From NCBI GenBank assembly GCA_015227615.1, contig JAALGZ010000013.1, positions 372,001-436,000 of the forward strand: a DNA stretch of 64,000 bases, read 5' to 3'. Shown here piece after piece: positions 11,987 through 19,663 of this stretch. Source of the DNA: Labyrinthula sp. Ha. Lineage: Eukaryota > Sar > Bigyra > Labyrinthulida > Labyrinthulaceae. Under the pieces are notes generated by a model. The model did not search any database. It was not told where the DNA came from and saw only the letters and a program-made list of their open reading frames with translations. The stretch's first letter is position 1. The number at the start of each line of letters is the position of its first letter. Made by a program: the position numbers and the translations under genes.

Positions 11987-13549
11987 ATGGACTTGCTTTC
12001 TGATGATGAAGAGGTTTCTCAACCTCCAGTTAACATCTCTCAACCCACAAGACAAGTTAATCATGTCCCAAATTTACCTTATCGTCCTCAAGCGAACAAG
12101 ATTTTGCAGCATTCTCCGGTTCATCAGGTTCCTAAACCTTTTATTCCACCAAATACTTCACATTCAAGCGTTTCTACAACTTCTGTCGCTTCAAAGATAG
12201 ACAACAAACCTCTTTTTCAACGAACTTCTCCAACTCAAATTCAACCAACCTATCCACCAAATCTTCAATCTATTCCTGAAAATCAGAAAAATGTATCTGT
12301 TACAACTTTGAAGGAACTATTAAGGCATACGAAGAGATTGGAAACTAACAATACAACAATAAACTTAAATTCCTTAAATGCTTTAACTCGACAACTTGCA
12401 ACACCAACTTTTGTTGCTTTATTACATAGTAATAATCAAAGAAAACTACAATTTGTTTCTGAAATAGTTCAAGTTTTAGGAGTTGATAAATATAAAAAAT
12501 ATTTTCTTGAGTTGAACAATAACTCAAAGAAAATATTCAAGTTATCTGTCAATGGATTAAAACAACATGGGACAAAAGAACAAGCTGAATATGCAACAAA
12601 GCTTTTGACTGAATATTGCCAAAAGACTATTCACAGAACAGCAACAGATGCGGTCAGTTTTTTACTTAAAACAATTCAAAAAATGGATTCAAAATTACTT
12701 TCAAATGTACTAAATTCTATAAAAAATAATCCACAACAAACACAAAAAACTCAAAGAATAGTTTCTACACGACCAGAATCAAAACCTTTTTCGGCTATCC
12801 AGCGGGAAGCTAGAAGTGCTTCTCCAATAGTTCAAGTGCCTCCTTCTTCTCCAGTTAAAGCAATTATTGACCCAAATGAAGCAGTAACTCTTCCTGATGG
12901 AAATGAACCTCATGAAGTATTTAGTCAAGAAATAATGGAAAGATTAGTTAGGAAAAGAATAAAAAATATGAATAAAGAGGAAACAGAGTTTGATGAAAAT
13001 TATGAAGATATACAAGTTGAGCAAGTGAAAGAAATATCAAAATATTTGAAAGAGGAGATCACAGATATTGTAGATCGAACCTTCAAGGATGTTTTAAGTA
13101 AAAGGAAGTTTGAAGACTTACCGTGTAAAGGTTCATGGAGAGAAGCTTTAGAATATGAAAACAGGTTGTATAAAGCACAAAGAGATTTGAATATTGCTCG
13201 AAGAGGAATAATATTTCTAAACGAAGCAAAATATGAACAAGAGCATGATTTGTTTCCTAAAAAACATTTATTGCCGGATGCGTTTTCAAGAAATAGGTTG
13301 AAAATAAAGAAAGATCTTCTTGCAAGACACAGAAAAGACCCTCAAAATGCTGAGAGAGAAGCAATAAATAGGACAAGAGAAATAGCAAATGAATTTAAAA
13401 AAGATATGATCCAAATGTCAAATAAACTTCCTGAAACAATAAAACGTAGAAAAATCTTACGTGATCATGAATTTTTCAAAGCTGTTTCGCACTTGGAGGA
13501 CAAGAATCTTGTTAATATTTGGAGAATTGCTTCTAAGAATATTTATTAA
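11987..13549 (+). CDS. Unknown 520-residue protein, duplicated (left copy)
   Basis: I do not recognise this family. The protein opens with an acidic tag (MDLLSDDEEV), followed by a Pro/Gln/Ser/Thr-rich low-complexity region to about residue 100. A helical middle segment (about 105-240) ends near KTIQKMDSKL. After another Pro/Ser linker comes a long charged, probably coiled-coil C-terminal half (about 300-510) rich in Lys, Arg and Glu. Such an architecture is common in nuclear regulatory or transcription-complex proteins (a TAF4-like subunit was considered), but no motif supports a name. It differs from the right copy (60012-61574) by one residue, Leu versus Phe near position 237. Its TAA overlaps the stop of the PITH gene on the other strand. 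Codon choice is strongly A/T-ending, more so than the neighbouring channel gene. Confidence 0.8.
   Translation: MDLLSDDEEVSQPPVNISQPTRQVNHVPNLPYRPQANKILQHSPVHQVPKPFIPPNTSHSSVSTTSVASKIDNKPLFQRTSPTQIQPTYPPNLQSIPENQKNVSVTTLKELLRHTKRLETNNTTINLNSLNALTRQLATPTFVALLHSNNQRKLQFVSEIVQVLGVDKYKKYFLELNNNSKKIFKLSVNGLKQHGTKEQAEYATKLLTEYCQKTIHRTATDAVSFLLKTIQKMDSKLLSNVLNSIKNNPQQTQKTQRIVSTRPESKPFSAIQREARSASPIVQVPPSSPVKAIIDPNEAVTLPDGNEPHEVFSQEIMERLVRKRIKNMNKEETEFDENYEDIQVEQVKEISKYLKEEITDIVDRTFKDVLSKRKFEDLPCKGSWREALEYENRLYKAQRDLNIARRGIIFLNEAKYEQEHDLFPKKHLLPDAFSRNRLKIKKDLLARHRKDPQNAEREAINRTREIANEFKKDMIQMSNKLPETIKRRKILRDHEFFKAVSHLEDKNLVNIWRIASKNIY
13546..13549. other. Shared stop codons (TTAA)
   Basis: The palindromic TTAA supplies TAA to both convergent genes, at 13547-13549 on + and 13548-13546 on -. 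The same arrangement is present in the right copy at 60012-60015. Both 3' UTRs must therefore lie inside the opposite coding region. Confidence 0.9.
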
Positions 13550-14319
13550 TATAAGTCGTTTGAAACTTTGTTTAAACTTGAATCTACTTTGTGATCTTTC
13601 CTTTGTGCACTTGCTTCATAGACTGCATTTTTCACAATCCCCTTCTTTCCTGCAAACTGTCCTGAGTTTATTCCAGTTAAGCCAATAAAAGTAAGTTTAG
13701 AGAAATTCAAATCACTTTCATAATTATCTTGTATGAAAAGGGTAATTTTTTTAGTATCTTTAAACTTCTTTAGCTTAAAAACTAACTCTTTTTCTGTCTG
13801 AAGCATACTTTCAGGAACAACAATAGTTCTTGTAGCATTAATTGAGTTTATGTTATCTATATCAAAGTCATAAATATCAATATTTTTATATAATTTGATT
13901 GTTTTTGGAGTGGAAAGTGGAGATTTTAAATCGAAGTTTGACAATACTGAGTTCGCTTCTGGCAAGGTTTCTATTCCTTTGTTTAAGAAACGAATGCTTT
14001 GAACATTTACTGTATTCTTAAATGGAATATTTAGTAAAAACTTACCAATATATTCTTCTTCAGTTTCTCCTGGATCATTTATTATAAATGGTAAGGCCTT
14101 ATCTTTTTCTTCCGAAGGTTTTAACATACCCTGAACCTCATCATAAGATATTTGCAAATTCTCACTTACTTCAACAGCCCCAAAGGATGTTATAGATGGA
14201 AAATCAATGGCATTAAAAAGGGAAACCCCTAAAGACGAATTTTCTTCAATATGGTAATGATCGTTGTGACTGTGGCCGTGTTGATGAGAATGCTCATCGT
14301 GTTCATCTCTGCAACTCAT
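13546..14319 (-). CDS. PITH-domain protein (PITHD1-like), left copy
   Basis: A 257-residue protein of the PITH (C-terminal thioredoxin-like/proteasome-interacting, DUF1000) family. The N-terminal His-rich stretch DEHDEHSHQHGHSHNDHYH matches the HGHSHG start of animal PITHD1. The PITH core follows: KFLLNIPFKNTVNVQSIRF, KTIKLYKNIDIYDFD, TLFIQDNYES, TFIGLTGINSG and NAVYEASAQRKDHKV, each aligning with a conserved PITHD1 block (LLFNIPF, MRLYKNIP, FYIGLRG, NYEASANPADH). PITH proteins bind proteasome or thioredoxin-like partners; the exact role here is unknown. It differs from the right copy at two residues (YIGKFLL versus YLGKFLI). It shares the four bases TTAA with the stop codon of the 520-residue gene and lies head-to-head, 112 bp, from the channel gene. 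Confidence 0.92.
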   Translation of the reverse strand: MSCRDEHDEHSHQHGHSHNDHYHIEENSSLGVSLFNAIDFPSITSFGAVEVSENLQISYDEVQGMLKPSEEKDKALPFIINDPGETEEEYIGKFLLNIPFKNTVNVQSIRFLNKGIETLPEANSVLSNFDLKSPLSTPKTIKLYKNIDIYDFDIDNINSINATRTIVVPESMLQTEKELVFKLKKFKDTKKITLFIQDNYESDLNFSKLTFIGLTGINSGQFAGKKGIVKNAVYEASAQRKDHKVDSSLNKVSNDLY

Positions 14320-14431
14320 TTTTAGTTTTCTTCTGGTAATGTCATATTAAGAGCGATGACATAATGCCACGTCATATTGTAGAATTTAATCAAAAGTCAA
14401 GATGAAAAATAACAGTTAAACTTAATTCTAA
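14320..14431. promoter_or_regulatory. Bidirectional promoter region, PITH / channel
   Basis: 112 bp separates the two start codons, so both 5' UTRs and promoters must be here or inside coding DNA. It contains ATGCCACGTCAT, a CRE/G-box-like TGACGTGG on the minus strand, and a nearby ATGACAT. The edge of the inverted duplication (14348) falls inside this region, so the right-hand PITH copy lacks most of it. Confidence 0.55.
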
Positions 14432-17400
14432 ATGGCAAAAGACGCTGAATATTTAAAAGCCACGTCTCTTTTTATATTTGGGACTGAAAATAAATTAAGA
14501 CGTAGATGTCATGCGATTGTGGTTCATCCTTTTTTCGATAAGTTCGTCATATGGATGATTATACTTAATTGTATCTTTCTTGCAACGAACTATCCGCATG
14601 CCTCATGCTGTACAGACCATTTATACGCCCAGGGCTATCGAGATATAGATCTTTTTAATTTTTCGGAGATGTGTTCGATGGATAATCTTTTCTATGTAAA
14701 TGGTGTTTTATATGAAGAAGCCGAACAGCCAGTTTCATGTTGCATTGACTTTTCAAAGTATGAGGAAAATGTAACTTTAAATCCCGACATCTTTGGTCAT
14801 GTACGCTGCGCCTCAGACAGTTATAAGAATTTGCTTAAGCAACTTGATCGAGGATTCAATGTGATATTTTCTGTTGAACTGATCTTGAAGTGTATTGCCA
14901 TGGGACTTTTCCTACATCCAGGGTCATTTCTAAGGGACGGATTTAACTCAATAGATTTCATTGTGGTTCTGTTTGGTTGGCTTAGTGAAATTCCAAGCAT
15001 TAAGAATCTCTCTGCTTTGCGAACCGTGAAGTTGCTCAGACCTCTCCGGACACTTACATCAATAAAACAGATGAGGAACATTGTCAGTGCGATTTTACTC
15101 GCTATTCCTGCGCTTTCAAATGTTTTAATTCTTGCTGTCTTTGTATTTACCTTCTTGTCCACAATTGCCCTCCAAGTTTTTGCTAATATTTTTACGGGAA
15201 GGTGTCATTCAATAGATTGGAAGCAAGCTATAAAAGAGGGAGTTTCCGCAGACAGTTTTCAGATTAATGATTTGGATGAACAACCTTGTCCCATGCTTTG
15301 CATTGAGGCGAAAGATTCAGGTCAAACATATTCGAATAAACCACCTTATTTCTCTTTTTTTTTTCTTGAAGAGTTTACCTCTTGTCTGAGTTTGACAGGT
15401 TCATCATGCGAGGAACGAAGCGAAGTATACTCGAAATTTTCAGTGGATATACCTAGAACAACGGAGCAAAACTTTATTCTACCTTCTACGTATTCATCAA
15501 ATTTTCTACTAGAAGGAGCTATAGTGTCCCACCTTGCAGAGACTCAACTTTCCATTGACGGGCTTTCTTCCTATGATCTATTTCTTAACATTTCATCAAA
15601 TGCTTCCTCCAAAGATATGAAAGTGGAACAAAAAACGTTTTGTGTTAATACCCGGGAAAATCAACTTGGGCTAGGATACCTTCATTTCGATACATTAGGT
15701 AGCACGATTATGGCTATTTACACTTCAATCACACTTGAAGGTTGGGTTGATGTTATGTACGCAGTCGAAGGGGTGTTTGGCCGAAACTTATTCGTAACTA
15801 TTTATTTTACCATATCAGTTGCGTTCTGTGCGTTTTTCCTCCTAGAACTCGTGCTTGCAGTTATCTCCGATGAGTATGCTGCCGCTCAAGAACAAAAGGA
15901 GTTGGATGTCGAGAATGATGTTTCCGAAGACCATTCTGCTGCCCCCTTACAATTAAAAGCTTCTCCCATTATAAAGTCCAAGCGGAGCAGTTTCTGCCTT
16001 GAGCTTGGTACAAACAACACTGTAGGTATTCTTATCCGGCATCAGGCATTTAAGATTATCATGGTATCCTTGACAATGTTAAACATAGTGTTTTTGGCTA
16101 TGGAATCCCATCCAGCCGTTGTTTCGCAAAATTTTTTAGACGGGATAAATGTGTTTTTTACCATTGTTTTCACTCTGGAAATGGTGCTTAAACTGTATGG
16201 ACTAGGTTTGTCGATGTATGTGAAGGACAGTTTTAATGTGTTTGATGGGGTTATTGTTTGCATAAGTTTAATTGAAATGGCTCTAGGTAGCCAGAGAGAA
16301 GGGGGTGGCTCAGGACTCGGGGCTCTACGAGCATTCCGTCTTCTTCGAATTTTTAAGCTTGTTCGGTCTTGGAAGAACTTGAGGTTGTTGTTGAATACAA
16401 TATTGCTAGGGCTAGGCGATTGCCTTTATTCACTTGTGCTTATGGTATTAGTGATGGTCATATACACTCTCCTAGGAATGCAAATCTTCGGAGGTGCTCT
16501 TAGAGCTGAAAAGTTTTGTAATCAGGGTATTGATAATAATTATAACTTTTTTTCATGTCGAGAAAACTATCCTCGAGCAAATTTTGATACTTTTTTCAAT
16601 GGTTTCATGGTTGTGTTTCAGGTGCTTACTGGGGAGAACTGGAACGAGCTACTGTATGAAGGTCTTTTTGTATTGGATGGGAGTATTGTTGTGTACTTGT
16701 ACTATGTTTCATTGAATATTATTGGGGGCTATATAGTTTTAAATCTATTCTTGGCTATCCTGCTCTCCCGTTTTGATAGCAAAGATGATGACGATGATGA
16801 AACCTCGGATGTCTCCGAAGAAGATCGCGAAAAACTCCGTAAGAGTAAAGTGGTGCCGATTGATGAAAAACCAACTGATATCCCAGCTTTAAACCCTTCG
16901 GGGGGGGATTCATCAACTGCTGGGGTCAATACAAAAATTAGCACTTGCTGGGTTATGAATGCAAATTATCCTCTACGGGAGGGCGCCATTAGACTGATAA
17001 ATGGGGTTTGGTTTGATAGATTCATTCTCATATTGATATTTATAAGTACTGTGCTCCTCATTCTTGATGAGCCTTGGCTGGAAACCTGTAAACAATTGGG
17101 TGACGAAGGGGCTCCATGCTTAAATGCTTCTCTCTGGAGATCAGTTCTAACAACTGGGGACATTATTCTTAATGTTGTGTTTTCCATGGAGCTTCTGGTT
17201 AAAGTTGTTGCTTTAGGTGTATTTGGACACAGAAGCTCATATTGCTCTTCCGGCTGGAATATATTGGATTTTTTTATTGTTTTGACATCTTGGCTATCGA
17301 TTGTACTTTCTGAGTATGGTAATTTGAAGGCTTTACGTTCGCTTCGGGCTTTAAGAGCTTTACGTCCACTTAGGGTTGTGTCCAGATATCCTGGAATGAA

Positions 17401-19375
17401 ACTTGTTGTCAATTCTCTCTTCTTAGCTCTCCCTGATGTCCTTAATGTTGGTTTAGTTTGTTCCCTGTTCTTCTTCATCTTTGCTATTGTTGGAGTGCAA
17501 AGCTTTAAAGGTGGATTAGGTTTTTGCAACAATCCGGACCTAGCGTTCTCTACAGACTATGATACTTGCATAGACTCAGCGGAAACGTGGATACCTAGTG
17601 GGGAAGACTGTGTTGTTTTTCCAACTGAACGCGAGCAACGTGACTGTTTGAAAGATCTAAATATCTCGTTTCCCACACTATGGGTGACACCTGAGGCCAA
17701 TTTTGACAATGTTCTTACAGGAATGGTTACCGTCTTCGAGATAACCTCGGGAGAAATGTGGCCTGACATTATGTATTCAATAATAGACATCAACCAAACA
17801 AACTCTGCAAAGTTTCAGTTTCCGCACAAGCACAATTTGATTGGGGCTCCTTTGTACTTTATGGTGGTAATTGTCGTTAGCTCGTTCATTATGGTTAACA
17901 TATTTGTGGGCGTGATAATTGATAGTTTCAATGCAATGAAAGCGGAGCAACAAGGCGGTGTTCTTCTAACTGAAAGCCAAAAGCAATGGGTTGAGGTAAT
18001 GAAAAAGACGATGGTACAGAAGGAAGGCGTTGCAAGACAAGTTGAGTTTAAAGTTCTTATTTTACAATGCCACACTCTCGTCTATGGAAAATATGGCAGC
18101 TATTTTGATTTATTCTCTTATGTTCTAATAGTTCTGAATACTCTCTTGCTATGTATAGTTCCTCGATCGACCCAAGCTGCGGATATGTTAGCACTTGCGA
18201 ACTCTTGCATTCTTGCTTTGTTTACCTTAGAGGCACTGTTAAAGATATTGGCTTCACCTAGGAGGTATTTTGCTTCCAGTTGGAACTTATATGATTTCTT
18301 TATTGTTCTGTGCGGATACATTGGTTTAATTACTGATATTGGGACTATGGCGTCACTACTAAGACTGTTGCGACTTTTTCGAGTGCTGAGGTTAGTCAAG
18401 ACCTCCAAGAAACTTACTGCCGTACTTACTACCTTTGTAATATCAATACCATCCATTCTTAATGTGGGTTCCATTTTTATTCTTGTAATAGTTATTTTTA
18501 GTATTATTTTCATGAATCTGTTTGGGAGGGTAAAGCACGGCGAATTCATTACTGAAGATGCAAACTTTGAATCTTTTCTAAGCTCTTTTAAAACTTTAAT
18601 ACGAGTTTCAACAGGGGAAAGTTATAATGGGATGATGCATGATTTAATGGTTTCAGAACCCTACTGCTCTGAATCTGTGGTTACAGGCTCAAACTGTGGA
18701 GATCGACTGTTATCTCCTCTTTTCTTCGTCTTGTATTTCACTCTCAGTGGATACATATTGCTCTCAATGATAACTGCAATTGTTCTAGATAATTTTGAGG
18801 AAGCGCTACTTAGTGCAAACAATAGAGTAACCGAAAAGCATGTAGAAGAATTCCGCGTACACTGGGATCGGTTGGCGGATGAAAGTACAGATTGTATACC
18901 AGAAGATCGACTAAGAGATGTTGTGAAGAATGTATCCTATCCCTTAGGTGCAAAGAATTCGAAAGGGCAGCTAAGTCTACGAAAGAAAACAAATAAGATA
19001 ATGCAGCAGCTTAACATTAACGTCACAGATGGTATGATATGCTTTCAAGATGCCCTAATGGATTTAACGCGGGTTGCACTCAATCCAGAAATGGAGTTTG
19101 TATTTCCAGAAGCAGATGGTACTGATGCAGAAAAGCCGACTGAGGTACAGAAAATTGCACACAAGTTACGGACAATGAGCACCAGGAACGCATTTGTTCT
19201 CCCCGAAGTTCATGAATTTGTAGACGGGAAAATGTTTGATGCTGGTCAGAAATCGGCCTTAAGGGTTGTCCAAGCCAGTTTTAGAGGGTTCTTGCATAGA
19301 GTAAGAATACGAAGTCTAGTAGAAACCTTTCGAAAAAGGAATTTAGAAAAAAACAAGATGGGGCTTGACGGTTGA
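14432..19375 (+). CDS. Four-domain voltage-gated cation channel, EEEE filter (Cav-like)
   Basis: A 1647-residue pore subunit with four six-helix repeats in one intronless frame. All four S4 voltage sensors carry regularly spaced Arg/Lys (I: KLLRPLRTLTSIK; II: RAFRLLRIFKLVR; III: RSLRALRALRPLR; IV: RLLRLFRVLRLVK). The selectivity-filter residues are Glu in every repeat: TLEGW (E436), TGENW (E735), SGEMW (E1108) and TGESY (E1396). This EEEE ring is the signature of Ca2+-selective channels rather than sodium channels (DEKA) or NALCN (EEKE). The repeat I S5-pore loop is long and Cys-rich. Between repeats II and III lies an acidic DDDDDE patch. Near residue 1610 an IQ-like stretch (RVVQASFRGFLHRVR) may bind calmodulin. 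Length is near the lower end for Cav alpha subunits. It acts in the plasma or ciliary membrane; ion selectivity is inferred. Confidence 0.95.
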   Translation: MAKDAEYLKATSLFIFGTENKLRRRCHAIVVHPFFDKFVIWMIILNCIFLATNYPHASCCTDHLYAQGYRDIDLFNFSEMCSMDNLFYVNGVLYEEAEQPVSCCIDFSKYEENVTLNPDIFGHVRCASDSYKNLLKQLDRGFNVIFSVELILKCIAMGLFLHPGSFLRDGFNSIDFIVVLFGWLSEIPSIKNLSALRTVKLLRPLRTLTSIKQMRNIVSAILLAIPALSNVLILAVFVFTFLSTIALQVFANIFTGRCHSIDWKQAIKEGVSADSFQINDLDEQPCPMLCIEAKDSGQTYSNKPPYFSFFFLEEFTSCLSLTGSSCEERSEVYSKFSVDIPRTTEQNFILPSTYSSNFLLEGAIVSHLAETQLSIDGLSSYDLFLNISSNASSKDMKVEQKTFCVNTRENQLGLGYLHFDTLGSTIMAIYTSITLEGWVDVMYAVEGVFGRNLFVTIYFTISVAFCAFFLLELVLAVISDEYAAAQEQKELDVENDVSEDHSAAPLQLKASPIIKSKRSSFCLELGTNNTVGILIRHQAFKIIMVSLTMLNIVFLAMESHPAVVSQNFLDGINVFFTIVFTLEMVLKLYGLGLSMYVKDSFNVFDGVIVCISLIEMALGSQREGGGSGLGALRAFRLLRIFKLVRSWKNLRLLLNTILLGLGDCLYSLVLMVLVMVIYTLLGMQIFGGALRAEKFCNQGIDNNYNFFSCRENYPRANFDTFFNGFMVVFQVLTGENWNELLYEGLFVLDGSIVVYLYYVSLNIIGGYIVLNLFLAILLSRFDSKDDDDDETSDVSEEDREKLRKSKVVPIDEKPTDIPALNPSGGDSSTAGVNTKISTCWVMNANYPLREGAIRLINGVWFDRFILILIFISTVLLILDEPWLETCKQLGDEGAPCLNASLWRSVLTTGDIILNVVFSMELLVKVVALGVFGHRSSYCSSGWNILDFFIVLTSWLSIVLSEYGNLKALRSLRALRALRPLRVVSRYPGMKLVVNSLFLALPDVLNVGLVCSLFFFIFAIVGVQSFKGGLGFCNNPDLAFSTDYDTCIDSAETWIPSGEDCVVFPTEREQRDCLKDLNISFPTLWVTPEANFDNVLTGMVTVFEITSGEMWPDIMYSIIDINQTNSAKFQFPHKHNLIGAPLYFMVVIVVSSFIMVNIFVGVIIDSFNAMKAEQQGGVLLTESQKQWVEVMKKTMVQKEGVARQVEFKVLILQCHTLVYGKYGSYFDLFSYVLIVLNTLLLCIVPRSTQAADMLALANSCILALFTLEALLKILASPRRYFASSWNLYDFFIVLCGYIGLITDIGTMASLLRLLRLFRVLRLVKTSKKLTAVLTTFVISIPSILNVGSIFILVIVIFSIIFMNLFGRVKHGEFITEDANFESFLSSFKTLIRVSTGESYNGMMHDLMVSEPYCSESVVTGSNCGDRLLSPLFFVLYFTLSGYILLSMITAIVLDNFEEALLSANNRVTEKHVEEFRVHWDRLADESTDCIPEDRLRDVVKNVSYPLGAKNSKGQLSLRKKTNKIMQQLNINVTDGMICFQDALMDLTRVALNPEMEFVFPEADGTDAEKPTEVQKIAHKLRTMSTRNAFVLPEVHEFVDGKMFDAGQKSALRVVQASFRGFLHRVRIRSLVETFRKRNLEKNKMGLDG

Positions 19376-19663
19376 TGTAGCCTGTTTGTTTCTTAAGTAT
19401 ATGATAGCGTAGGAACGAGAAATGCTACAGGGCATAGAACGAAGTCGGCTGCAGAATAATTCCGTAAGGATAATAACGACCTCTAAATTAACTTTAAAGA
19501 AAAATGGCTAGGTTTGTCCTTGGTATTTCTATAAGTGCCGTTCAACAGGCGGGTGCCTAAGTCCCTGCCGGAGGAAAACTCAGGTCTGTTTCTTATTCTC
19601 CCCGATATTGTTGAGAATGCATTCCAAAAGAATAGATAACAGTTGGAAGATGTTGGATAGAAC

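Larger units (their letters stand above)
10806..14348. repeat. Left arm of 3.54-kb inverted duplication
   Basis: This block recurs in reverse orientation at 59213-62756. It contains the whole 520-residue gene, the PITH gene, and about 1.2 kb upstream of the 520-residue gene. From about 11016 to 14348 I counted only a handful of differences by eye (for example single substitutions near 11255, 11718, 12697 and 14050, and a 1-bp T-run difference near 11825). The outer part, 10806-11015, differs at roughly one base in ten. The right edge is abrupt, about 29 bp upstream of the PITH start codon and just before the channel gene. Confidence 0.95.

Noticed and set aside
16966-17532. 188-codon frame antisense to the channel gene
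   Set aside because: Shadow of a strongly conserved coding region; composition is that of antisense codons.
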